Source: Streptomyces benahoarensis (GTDB lineage: Bacteria > Actinomycetota > Actinomycetes > Streptomycetales > Streptomycetaceae). Taken from it: a stretch of DNA of 53,184 nt. The DNA lies in assembly GCF_007280575.1 (NCBI RefSeq), contig NZ_VKJP01000009.1, positions 1 through 53,184 of the forward strand. Reading direction: 5' to 3'. A program made the translations under genes and the position numbers. Positions 24,673 to 32,794 of this stretch are shown here, one piece after another; the first letter of the stretch is position 1; each line of letters begins with the position of its first letter. The notes under the pieces were generated by a model. That model had not been told where the DNA came from. It searched no databases and saw nothing but the letters and a program-made list of their open reading frames with translations.

Positions 24673-25230
24673 ATGAGCGCCGACACGCGACCAGGACTGA
24701 ACGAGAACCTTGGACGGAAGCGTCTCGCGTTCCGGCAGTGGCGCGGGCAACGCCCGTTCTGGGCCGGTCTTCTGACGCTGCTGGCCGGTCTGCCGATCAT
24801 GTACTTCCCCTACGCCAATCTCACGATCGGTTCGCTGACCCTGCGCATGGCGACCACCGCCGGTGCCGGATCGCTGATCATCGGCGTGCTGTTGGTCGTG
24901 CTCGGTCTGACCCTGTGGTTCCAGCCGGCCTCGCGGGTCTTCGCGGGGGTGGCGGCCATCCTGCTGTCCCTCGTCTCCCTGGTCGTCTCGAACTTCGGTG
25001 CCTTCCTCGTCGGCTTCCTGCTGGGACTGTTCGGCGGGGCGCTCGGCGTCTCGTGGGCGCCGGGCCGGGCGGCGGCGGAGGGCGGCGGCCCGCAGGGCGC
25101 GCGGGCCGGTGCGGCGGTCGGCGGGCAGCCGGTCGCGGCCGGTGCGGCTCCGGGATCGGGCGACGGACTGGACGACCTGTCAGGAACGAGCCCGACCAAC
25201 GGAACGAACGGGAGGCACCGTGCCGGGTGA
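24673..25230 (+). CDS. DUF6114 integral membrane protein
   Basis: The 185-aa protein has four hydrophobic segments, near residues 27-50, 57-80, 87-108 and 110-130. The characteristic FRQWRGQRPFWAGLLTLLAG opening and NLTIGSLTLRMAT block place it in DUF6114. The C-terminal 50 residues are Gly/Ala-rich and probably disordered. I take ATG 24673 (MSADTRPGLNE); GAAGG lies 6 nt upstream and earlier in-frame codons add unconserved sequence. It lies downstream of the DUF6230 gene, and its last 11 nt overlap the next coding region. DUF6230 and DUF6114 genes travel together in streptomycetes, which suggests a joint envelope function; no biochemical role is known to me. Confidence 0.9.
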   Translation: MSADTRPGLNENLGRKRLAFRQWRGQRPFWAGLLTLLAGLPIMYFPYANLTIGSLTLRMATTAGAGSLIIGVLLVVLGLTLWFQPASRVFAGVAAILLSLVSLVVSNFGAFLVGFLLGLFGGALGVSWAPGRAAAEGGGPQGARAGAAVGGQPVAAGAAPGSGDGLDDLSGTSPTNGTNGRHRAG

Positions 25231-26533
25231 CGAGCTGCACGAGAACGCAGCCGCCGGGGCGAGATCCGGACCGAGGCACGCGGCGCCGAAAAAGCCGCTG
25301 CTGACGCGGTTCCATGTGCCCGCGGGCAAGGCGATAGCCATCGCCGCGATGCCGTCCGCCGTGCTCATGGGCATGGGGTTCACGCCCCAGCTGGCGGTGG
25401 CCAAGCCGGCACCCAAGAGCCCCTTCAAGGACGGCCCGTGCGTCACCGCTCCGGACCAGCAGGAGCAGGAGGCGCAGGCCAAGGAGAAGGCCGCCAAGAA
25501 GAAGGCCGCGGCGGAGAAGGCCGCCAAGGACGCCGAGGCAGCCAAGAAGAAGGCCGCCGAGGAGAAGGCCGCCGAGGGCGGGGAGAAGGGGAAGGCGCCG
25601 GGTCCGGGCACGCCGTCGCCCGACGCCTCGCCGTCGCCGTCCGGCTCCGCGTCCGGGGGCGAGGACGCCGGCTCCGCGCCGTCCCCGTCCACCACCCCGT
25701 CGTCGTCCCCCACGGACGACGAAGGCAACCCCTGGTACGACCCGCTGGGCTGGGGCAAGAAGATCGAGGACGCCTTCCCGCCCGGCGGCGCGAAGGACTC
25801 CGGCACGGAGAGCGGCAAGGACGCCGCATCGCCGGGCCCGAGCCCGTCCGCGACGTCGGAGCCCTCGAAGCAGCCGGACCCGTCGAAGCCGTCGTCCGGG
25901 AAGACCGCCGACCCCGTACGGGACGCGGCCGACAAGGCCGCGGAGCCGGTGCGGGACGCGGCGGACGAGGCCACCGAGGGGAAGGGCGACGCCGCCGGGC
26001 CCACGGCCGGTGCGACGGCCGACCCCGGTGCGCCGGACGCGGACGGGAAGAAGTCGTTCCCGTGCGTCGTCGAGAAGAAGTCGGACGGTACGGACGAACA
26101 GCCCCCGGCCGCCGTGCCGGAGGGCCCCTGGCACCTGGAAGCCTCGTCGCTGACGCTGAAGGAACTCGACTACAAGGGCGTGGTCAACCTCCGGACGCCG
26201 AGCGGGCGGACCAAGCAGGCGCTGAAGTTCACCGCCGGTGGCATCGACATCGGTGACCTGCACCAGATCGTGGACGGGCCGAACGGCCTCAAGTACCACG
26301 TCCGGTCCACGCCGGGCTCCACGTCGACCATCCGCGACGGGCAGGTCACGCTCTACACCGAGCGGCTGCAGGGCAACCTCTTCGGGCTGATCCCGATCGT
26401 CTTCGACCCGGAGCACCCGCCGCCCATCAACATCCCGTTCGCGTACTTCACCAAGGTGAAGCTCGCCCAGTCGGGACAGTTCGGCGGCACCCTGCACGTC
26501 CCCGGGCTGCACGAGACCATCGAGAACAGCTGA
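25220..26533 (+). CDS. Secreted protein with charged repeat and Ser/Pro-rich linker
   Basis: The 437-aa protein starts with GTG at 25220 behind GGGAGG and overlaps DUF6114 by 11 nt. Residues about 30-60 carry a hydrophobic leader (AIAIAAMPSAVLMGMGFTP). Next come a Lys/Ala/Glu helix-forming stretch (about 75-120: repeated EKAAKKKAA-like units) and a long Ser/Pro/Asp-rich linker to about residue 285. The C-terminal domain of about 130 residues is compact and beta-rich (WHLEASSLTLKELDYKGVVNL, core SLTLKELDYKGVV). The form suggests an extracytoplasmic domain held away from the membrane by a stalk. I do not recognise the domain. The operon context with DUF6230/DUF6114 makes an envelope complex likely. 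A 24-bp hairpin ends the operon. Confidence 0.85.
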   Translation: MPGDELHENAAAGARSGPRHAAPKKPLLTRFHVPAGKAIAIAAMPSAVLMGMGFTPQLAVAKPAPKSPFKDGPCVTAPDQQEQEAQAKEKAAKKKAAAEKAAKDAEAAKKKAAEEKAAEGGEKGKAPGPGTPSPDASPSPSGSASGGEDAGSAPSPSTTPSSSPTDDEGNPWYDPLGWGKKIEDAFPPGGAKDSGTESGKDAASPGPSPSATSEPSKQPDPSKPSSGKTADPVRDAADKAAEPVRDAADEATEGKGDAAGPTAGATADPGAPDADGKKSFPCVVEKKSDGTDEQPPAAVPEGPWHLEASSLTLKELDYKGVVNLRTPSGRTKQALKFTAGGIDIGDLHQIVDGPNGLKYHVRSTPGSTSTIRDGQVTLYTERLQGNLFGLIPIVFDPEHPPPINIPFAYFTKVKLAQSGQFGGTLHVPGLHETIENS

Positions 26534-26537
26534 GGCA

Positions 26538-26591
26538 ACGGATACGGCGGTGGCCGTCCCCTTCCGTGGGGGCGGCCACCGCCGTATCCGT
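26538..26591. terminator. Bidirectional terminator between the DUF6114 module and pyk
   Basis: Twenty-four-bp arms (26538-26561 and 26568-26591) with one G-U pair enclose a 6-nt loop TTCCGT. It lies between convergent genes. Confidence 0.92.
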
Positions 26592-26606
26592 GTCACCGGC
26601 GCCGGA

Positions 26607-28031
26607 TCAGCTCTCGCCGCCCAGGCGGTGGACGCGCACCATGTTGGTGGTGCCGGGGATGCCGGGGGGCGAACCGGCCGTGATGACCATGGTGTCGCCC
26701 TCGTTGTACCGCTGGAGCTTGAGCAGCTCCGCGTCGACGAGGTCGACCATCGCATCGGTGTTGTCGACGTGCCGCACCACGAACGTCTCCACACCCCAAC
26801 TCAGCGCGAGCTGGTTGCGGGTGGCCGGGTCGGTGGTGAAGGCCAGGATCGGCTGGGCCGCGCGATAGCGGGAGAGCCGGCGGGCGGTGTCACCGGACTT
26901 GGTGAACGCCACCAGCGCCTTGCCGCTGAGGAAGTCCGCCATCTCGCACGCCGCGCGGGCCACCGCGCCGCCCTGCGTCCGCGGCTTCTTGCCCGGGACC
27001 AGCGGCTGCAGGCCCTTCGACAGCAGCTCCTCCTCGGCCGCCTCGACGATCTTCGACATCGTCTTGACGGTCTCGATCGGGTACGCGCCGACCGACGACT
27101 CCGCGGAGAGCATGACCGCGTCCGCGCCGTCCAGGATCGCGTTGGCGACGTCGGACGCCTCGGCGCGGGTCGGCCGCGAGTTGGTGATCATCGACTCCAT
27201 CATCTGGGTCGCCACGATCACCGGCTTGGCGTTCCGGCGGCACAGCTCCACCAGGCGCTTCTGCACCATCGGGACCTTCTCCAGCGGGTACTCCACCGCG
27301 AGGTCACCGCGGGCCACCATCACCGCGTCGAAGGCCATGACGACCTCCGTCATGTTGGCGACCGCCTGCGGCTTCTCCACCTTGGCGATGACCGGGACGC
27401 GGCGCCCGACCTCGTCCATCACGCGGTGCACGTCCTGGACGTCCTTGGCGTCGCGGACGAAGGAGAGCGCGACCATGTCGCACCCCATCGCCAGCGCGAA
27501 CTTCAGGTCCTCGATGTCCTTCTCCGACAGCGCGGGGACGTTGACCGCCGCGCCGGGCAGGTTGATGCCCTTGTGGTCGGAGATGACGCCGCCCTCGATG
27601 ACGATGGTACGCACCCGCGGGCCGTCGACGTCGACGACCTGGAGCGCGACGTTGCCGTCGTTGATGAGGACCGGGTCGCCCTTGGAGACGTCGCCGGGCA
27701 GGCCCTTGTACGTCGTGCCGCAGATGCGCTTGTCGCCGGGGACGTCCTCGGTGGTGATGACGAACTCGTCGCCGCGCACCAGCTCCACGGGGCCGTCGGC
27801 GAACGTCTCCAGGCGGATCTTCGGACCCTGGAGGTCGGCCAGTACGCCCACCGCGCGGCCGGTCTCCTCGGACGCCTTGCGGACGCGGTGGTACCGCTCC
27901 TCGTGCTCCGAGTGGGTTCCGTGGCTCATGTTGAAACGGGCCACGTTCATACCGGCCTCGATCAGCGTCTTCAGCTGGTCGTAGGAGTCGACGGCGGGGC
28001 CCAGGGTGCAGACGATTTTCGAACGGCGCAT
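26607..28031 (-). CDS. pyk: Pyruvate kinase
   Basis: The 474-aa enzyme converts phosphoenolpyruvate and ADP to pyruvate and ATP. It has the opening MRRSKIVCTLGPAVDSYDQL and the active-site block IAKVEKPQAVANM with the catalytic Lys. MVARGDLAVEYPLEKVP has Ala where most have Gly. VIVATQMMESMITNSRPTRAE is the metal/PEP-binding block, and the C-terminal allosteric domain is intact. It is the last gene of pta-ackA-pyk on the minus strand. The ATG has AGGA 8 nt upstream on the minus strand. The same bases form TAGGAT 7 nt before the start, so a leaderless promoter is also possible. Streptomycetes usually carry two pyk genes; which this is cannot be told. Confidence 0.96.
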   Translation of the reverse strand: MRRSKIVCTLGPAVDSYDQLKTLIEAGMNVARFNMSHGTHSEHEERYHRVRKASEETGRAVGVLADLQGPKIRLETFADGPVELVRGDEFVITTEDVPGDKRICGTTYKGLPGDVSKGDPVLINDGNVALQVVDVDGPRVRTIVIEGGVISDHKGINLPGAAVNVPALSEKDIEDLKFALAMGCDMVALSFVRDAKDVQDVHRVMDEVGRRVPVIAKVEKPQAVANMTEVVMAFDAVMVARGDLAVEYPLEKVPMVQKRLVELCRRNAKPVIVATQMMESMITNSRPTRAEASDVANAILDGADAVMLSAESSVGAYPIETVKTMSKIVEAAEEELLSKGLQPLVPGKKPRTQGGAVARAACEMADFLSGKALVAFTKSGDTARRLSRYRAAQPILAFTTDPATRNQLALSWGVETFVVRHVDNTDAMVDLVDAELLKLQRYNEGDTMVITAGSPPGIPGTTNMVRVHRLGGES

Positions 28032-28091
28032 GGGCTGAATCCTATCGGTTTTGTTTCGGAGCGGAATATTCCCCCGAAGGCGGGCGCGGAG

Positions 28092-29303
28092 CTAGGCGGT
28101 GACCAGCGCGTATGTCTGCTGGGCGATCTCCAGCTCCTCATCTGTCGGGACCACGGCGACCGCGACCCGGGCGCCCTCGGGCGAGATCAGCCGCGGTTCG
28201 TCGGACCGTACGGCGTTGCGGTCGGCGTCCACGGCCATGCCCAGCCCCTCCAGACCGGCCATCGCCGCGGCGCGCACCGGGGCGGCGTTCTCGCCGACGC
28301 CCGCGGTGAACGCCACCGCGTCGACCCGGCCGAGCACCGCGGTGTAGGCGCCGAGGTACTTCTTCAGCCGGTGGATGTAGATGTCGAAGGCGAGGGCCGC
28401 GGCCTTGTCGCCCTCGTCGATACGGCGCCGGATCTCCCGCATGTCGTTGTCGCCGCAGAGCCCGACCAGCCCGCTCCTCTTGTTGAGCAGCTCGTCGATC
28501 TCGTCGGCGGACATCCCGGCGACCCGCTTGAGGTGGAACGTCACCGCCGGGTCGATGTCGCCGGAGCGGGTGCCCATCACCAGGCCCTCCAGCGGCGTCA
28601 GCCCCATCGACGTGTCGACGCACCGGCCGCCCGCCACCGCCGACGCCGAGGCGCCGTTGCCCAGGTGCAGCACGATGACGTTGACCTCGGACGGGTCCTT
28701 GCCCAGCAGCCGGGCGGTGCGGCGCGAGACATACGCGTGCGAGGTGCCGTGGAAGCCGTAGCGGCGGATGCGGTGCGCGTCGGCGGTGGCCACGTCGATG
28801 GCGTAACGGGACGCGTACTCCGGCATCGTGGTGTGGAACGCGGTGTCGAAGACCGCGATCTGCGGCAGGTCGGGGCGGAGCGCCTGGGCGGTGCGGATGC
28901 CGGTGATGTTCGCCGGATTGTGCAGCGGCGCGACCGGCACCAGCCGCTCGATCTCCTTGAGGACCACCTCGTCGATGACGGTCGGCTCGGTGAACTTCAG
29001 GCCGCCGTGCACCACACGGTGCCCGATCGCGGCAAGTTGCGGCGAGTCGAGGCCCAGGCCGTCGGCGGCCAGCTCCGCCGCGACCGCCTTCAGCGCCGCG
29101 TCGTGGTCGGCCATCGGTCCTTCGTGCACCCGCCGTGCGCCGCCGGTGGCCAGCGGCGTGTGCACCAGCCGCGAGGTCTCCTCACCGATCCGCTCGACGA
29201 GACCGACGGCCAGCCGACGGCTCTCCGCCATGTCGAGCAGCTGGTACTTCACCGACGAGGAGCCGGAGTTGAGGACGAGGACGCGGGTGGGGTTGGCAGT
29301 CAT
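28092..29303 (-). CDS. ackA: Acetate kinase
   Basis: The 403-aa enzyme transfers phosphate between acetyl phosphate and ADP, making ATP and acetate. Family blocks are RVLVLNSGSSSVKYQLLD at the start, IGHRVVHGG near residue 92, AVFDTAFHTTMPEYA and YGFHGTSHAYVSRR (phosphate and substrate binding), then LHLGNGASASAV and a C-terminal TAGVGENA. I use the ATG at 29303 (MTANPTRVLV); the 17 codons ahead in frame overlap the pta end and look unconserved. It lies 40 bp downstream of pta and 60 bp upstream of pyk. With Pta it converts excess acetyl-CoA to acetate with ATP gain. Confidence 0.96.
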   Translation of the reverse strand: MTANPTRVLVLNSGSSSVKYQLLDMAESRRLAVGLVERIGEETSRLVHTPLATGGARRVHEGPMADHDAALKAVAAELAADGLGLDSPQLAAIGHRVVHGGLKFTEPTVIDEVVLKEIERLVPVAPLHNPANITGIRTAQALRPDLPQIAVFDTAFHTTMPEYASRYAIDVATADAHRIRRYGFHGTSHAYVSRRTARLLGKDPSEVNVIVLHLGNGASASAVAGGRCVDTSMGLTPLEGLVMGTRSGDIDPAVTFHLKRVAGMSADEIDELLNKRSGLVGLCGDNDMREIRRRIDEGDKAAALAFDIYIHRLKKYLGAYTAVLGRVDAVAFTAGVGENAAPVRAAAMAGLEGLGMAVDADRNAVRSDEPRLISPEGARVAVAVVPTDEELEIAQQTYALVTA

Positions 29304-29343
29304 GAAGCGCTTTCCGGTGGTTGCGGGACGGGGCGGGCGCGGG

Positions 29344-31434
29344 TCAGACGGCACCGGCGCCGGGCGGGGCGCCCTGCGCCTGGATCGCGGTGATGGCGAC
29401 GGTGTTGACGATGTCCTGCACCAGCGCGCCGCGCGACAGGTCGTTGACCGGTTTGCGCAGGCCCTGGAGGACCGGCCCGACGGCGATGGCGCCCGCCGAG
29501 CGCTGCACCGCCTTGTAGGTGTTGTTGCCGGTGTTGAGGTCCGGGAAGATCAGCACCGTCGCCCGGCCCGCGACCTCGGATTCGGGCAGCTTGGTGCGCG
29601 CCACGGAGGCGTCGACCGCCGCGTCGTACTGGATCGGGCCCTCCACCAGCAGATCCGGCCGGAGCTTGCGGACCAGCTCGGTGGCGCGGCGGACCTTGTC
29701 GACGTCGGCGCCGGAGCCGGAGGTACCGGTGGAGTACGACAGCATCGCGATCCGCGGCTCCACCCCGAACTGCGCGGCGGTGGCGGCCGACTGGATGGCG
29801 ATGTCGGCGAGCTGCTCGGCGTCCGGATCCGGGTTGACCGCGCAGTCGCCGTAGACGAGGACCCGGTCGGCCAGGCACATGAAGAAGACGGACGAGACGA
29901 TCTGCGCGTCCGTCTTGGTCTTGATGATCTCGAAGGCCGGGCGGATGGTCGCCGCGGTCGAGTGCACCGCGCCGGAGACCATGCCGTCGGCCAGGCCCTC
30001 CTGCACCATCAGGGTGCCGAAGTACGACACGTCGGCGACGACGTCGTACGCCAGCTCGTAGCCGACGCCCTTGTGGGCGCGCAGCTCCGCGTACCGCTCG
30101 GCGAAGCGTTCGCGCAGCGGCGACGCCTGCGGGTCGATGATCTGGGCGTCCGCCAGATCGATGGCGAGGTCGGCGGCGCGCTTGCGGATCGCCTCCTCCT
30201 CGCCGAGCAGCGTCAGCGCGCAGACGTCGCGGCGCAGCAGCACATCGGCGGCGCGCAGCACCCGCTCCTCACCGCCCTCGGGCAGCACCACCCGGCGCCG
30301 CCCGGACCGCGAGCGCTCGATCAGCTCGTGTTCGAACATCATCGGCGTGACCCGGCCGGAGCGGGCCACGGAGATACGATTCGTCAGCTCGACGGTGTCC
30401 ACATGCCGTTCGAACAGGCCGAGCGCGGTCTCCGCCTTGCGCGGCGCCGCGGCGTTGAGCTTGCCCTCGACGGCGAACAGCTCCGCGGCCGTCGGGAAGG
30501 AGCCGCCGGGCACCGAGACGACCGGGGTGCCGGGCGCCAGCCGGTCCGCCAGCGCCATGATGTCCGGGCCGGGCCGCTCGTCCAGGGTGAGCAGCACCCC
30601 GGCGATGGGCGGGGCGCCCGCGCTGTGCGCGGCGAGCGACCCGATGACGAGGTCGGCACGGTCCCCGGGCGTCACCACCAGGCACCCCGGCGTCAGCGCC
30701 TTGAGGAACGTCGGCAGCATCGCGCCGCCGAAGACGAAGTCGCGGGCGTCGCGGGCGAGCCCGGAGTCGTCACCGAGCAGTACCTCCGCGCCCAGGCTGT
30801 GCACCAGCTGCCCGACGGTCGGAGCGGAGAGCGCACCGTCCTCCGGCAGCGCGTAGCACGGCACCGGCAGCCGCGCCGCCAGCCGCTCGACGACGGCCTT
30901 CTGCAGCCCCGGATCGACGCGGTTGACGACGAGGGCGACGACATCGCAGCCGAGCGCGGCGTAGGCGCGGTAGGCGTTCCGGGCCTCCGCGCGCACCGCC
31001 TCGGCCTCCTGGCCCTGACCGCTGACCACCGGGATCACCGCGGCGCCGAACTCGTTGGCGAGGCGGGCGTTGAGGCCCAGATCGTCCGGCAGGTTGGTGG
31101 CGGCGTAGTCCGAGCCGAGGACCAGGACGTACTCGTACTCCCGGGCCACCGCGTGGAACCGTTCGACCAGCCGGGAGACCAGTTCGTCGGTGCCGTGCTC
31201 GGCCTGGAGGCCGGCGGCCTCGTCGTAGCCGAGGCCGAAGGCGGATTCGGTGGGCTGGCTGAGGCGGTAGCGGGCCCGCAGCAGGTCGAAGAGGCGGTCC
31301 GGTCCGTCGTGGACCAGCGGGCGGAAGACGCCCACCCGGTCGACGTGGCGGGTCAGGAGCTCCATCACTCCCAGCTCGACGACCTGACGGCCGTCGCCGC
31401 GCTCGGTACCGGTCACGTACACGCTGCGTGTCAC
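29344..31434 (-). CDS. pta: Phosphate acetyltransferase
   Basis: The 696-aa long-form Pta converts acetyl-CoA and phosphate to acetyl phosphate and CoA. The N-terminal P-loop-like/BioD-type region covers about residues 1-220 (starts VTRSVYVTGTERGDG), a DRTGG-type domain about 220-340, and the catalytic PTA domain about 370-690. In the last, MFEHELIERSRSGRRRVVLPEG opens it, EEAIRKRAADL follows and SYSTGTSGSGADVDKVRRAT is the phosphotransacetylase signature. The start is GTG at 31434 with GGAGAG upstream. It leads the pta-ackA-pyk unit. The 257-bp space to divergent pfkA must hold both promoters. Confidence 0.96.
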   Translation of the reverse strand: MTRSVYVTGTERGDGRQVVELGVMELLTRHVDRVGVFRPLVHDGPDRLFDLLRARYRLSQPTESAFGLGYDEAAGLQAEHGTDELVSRLVERFHAVAREYEYVLVLGSDYAATNLPDDLGLNARLANEFGAAVIPVVSGQGQEAEAVRAEARNAYRAYAALGCDVVALVVNRVDPGLQKAVVERLAARLPVPCYALPEDGALSAPTVGQLVHSLGAEVLLGDDSGLARDARDFVFGGAMLPTFLKALTPGCLVVTPGDRADLVIGSLAAHSAGAPPIAGVLLTLDERPGPDIMALADRLAPGTPVVSVPGGSFPTAAELFAVEGKLNAAAPRKAETALGLFERHVDTVELTNRISVARSGRVTPMMFEHELIERSRSGRRRVVLPEGGEERVLRAADVLLRRDVCALTLLGEEEAIRKRAADLAIDLADAQIIDPQASPLRERFAERYAELRAHKGVGYELAYDVVADVSYFGTLMVQEGLADGMVSGAVHSTAATIRPAFEIIKTKTDAQIVSSVFFMCLADRVLVYGDCAVNPDPDAEQLADIAIQSAATAAQFGVEPRIAMLSYSTGTSGSGADVDKVRRATELVRKLRPDLLVEGPIQYDAAVDASVARTKLPESEVAGRATVLIFPDLNTGNNTYKAVQRSAGAIAVGPVLQGLRKPVNDLSRGALVQDIVNTVAITAIQAQGAPPGAGAV

Positions 31435-31691
31435 GCGTGCTCTCCGTCCATCCGTTGTCGCCAGGGTCAGATCAGCCGGGGCAGTCAGAGTAGGGTCGGA
31501 AACAGCCGTTATGGCGGGCTCGCCCTCTTGACCATACCCGCGGCTCCGGGGCGGTCGCGCGTCCCGGTTTCCCCGAGGGAACGGGCCCGGGAGAAGGGCG
31601 GGGCGCCGGGCGGGTGAGGGCGCGCCCGGACGCCCCGTGGAAGAATCGGACCGGCCGCGCGACCGACAGCGAGCACAGGAGACACAGCACG

Positions 31692-32717
31692 ATGCGTATC
31701 GGAGTCCTCACCGCCGGCGGCGACTGCCCCGGGCTGAACGCTGTGATCAGGTCCGTCGTCCACCGCGCCCTGACCGGCCACGACGACGAGGTCATCGGCT
31801 TCGAGGACGGTTTCAAGGGACTGCTCGACGGGCGTTACCGCAAGCTCGACCTGGACGCCGTCAGCGGCATCCTCGCCCGCGGCGGCACCATCCTCGGCTC
31901 CGCCCGCCTGGAGCGCGACCGGCTGCGCGAGGCGTGCGACAACGCCAAGGACTTCTCCCGCGAGCACGGCATCGACGTCCTCATCCCGATCGGCGGCGAG
32001 GGCACCTTGACCGCCGCCCGGATGCTGGCGGACGCCGGACTGCCGGTCGTCGGTGTGCCCAAGACGATCGACAACGACATCTCCTCCACCGACCGCACCT
32101 TCGGCTTCGACACCGCCGTCGGCGTCGCCACCGAGGCCATCGACCGCCTCAAGACCACCGCCGAATCGCATCAGCGGGTGATGGTCGTCGAGGTCATGGG
32201 CCGCCACGCCGGATGGATCGCCCTGGAGTCCGGTATGGCCGGCGGCGCCCACGGCATCTGCCTGCCGGAGCGCGAATTCGACGTGAACGACCTGGTCCGG
32301 ATGGTCGAGGAACGGTTCTCGCGCGGCAAGAAGTTCGCCGTGATCTGCGTCGCCGAGGGCGCTCACCCCGCGCCCGGCACGATGGACTACAAGAAGGGCG
32401 CCATCGACCGGTACGGCCACGAGCGGTTCTCCGGTATCGGCAACGCCCTCGCCGTCGAGCTGGAGAGGCGCCTCGGCAAGGAGGCCCGCCCGGTCATCCT
32501 CGGCCACGTCCAGCGTGGCGGCACCCCCACCGCGTACGACCGCGTCCTCGCCACCCGCTTCGGCTGGCACGCCGTCGAGGCGGCGCACCGCGGGGAATTC
32601 GGGAAGATGACGGCGCTGCGCGGCACCGACGTCACGATGGTGCCGCTCGCGGAGGCGGTCACCGAACTGAAGCGGGTCCCCGCCGACCGGATGCGGGAGG
32701 CCGAGTCGGTCTTCTGA
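31692..32717 (+). CDS. pfkA: 6-phosphofructokinase (ATP-type by key residue)
   Basis: The 341-aa enzyme phosphorylates fructose 6-phosphate. The ATP loop is GGDCPGLNAVIR, the donor-selecting site is GGEGT with Gly at 104, and the catalytic block is PKTIDNDI with K124 and D127/D129. Gly104 indicates ATP use, while K124, where E. coli has Gly, is the residue found in pyrophosphate enzymes. This mix is known from the streptomycete/actinomycete PFK group. FGFDTAVGVATEAIDRL and VEVMGRHAGWIAL are further signatures. I use ATG 31692 with AGGAGA about 10 nt upstream. It faces away from pta-ackA-pyk, so one divergent region may co-regulate four carbon-flux genes. Confidence 0.96.
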   Translation: MRIGVLTAGGDCPGLNAVIRSVVHRALTGHDDEVIGFEDGFKGLLDGRYRKLDLDAVSGILARGGTILGSARLERDRLREACDNAKDFSREHGIDVLIPIGGEGTLTAARMLADAGLPVVGVPKTIDNDISSTDRTFGFDTAVGVATEAIDRLKTTAESHQRVMVVEVMGRHAGWIALESGMAGGAHGICLPEREFDVNDLVRMVEERFSRGKKFAVICVAEGAHPAPGTMDYKKGAIDRYGHERFSGIGNALAVELERRLGKEARPVILGHVQRGGTPTAYDRVLATRFGWHAVEAAHRGEFGKMTALRGTDVTMVPLAEAVTELKRVPADRMREAESVF

Positions 32718-32740
32718 CCTGCGGCCCGTCCGGACACGGC

Positions 32741-32777
32741 GGCGGCGCGCCTCCCCGGTGGGGGACGGCGCGCCGCC
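32741..32777. terminator. Terminator between pfkA and the FtsX-like permease
   Basis: Arms GGCGGCGCGCC (32741-32751) and GGCGCGCCGCC (32767-32777) enclose a short CCCC/GGGG inner pairing. It lies between convergent genes. Confidence 0.75.
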
Positions 32778-32794
32778 GTTGTCGTGCCCGGCCG

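Noticed and set aside
26550..31617. Long plus-strand frames opposite pyk, ackA and pta
   Set aside because: All three enzymes are unmistakable on the minus strand; the plus frames have no family resemblance.
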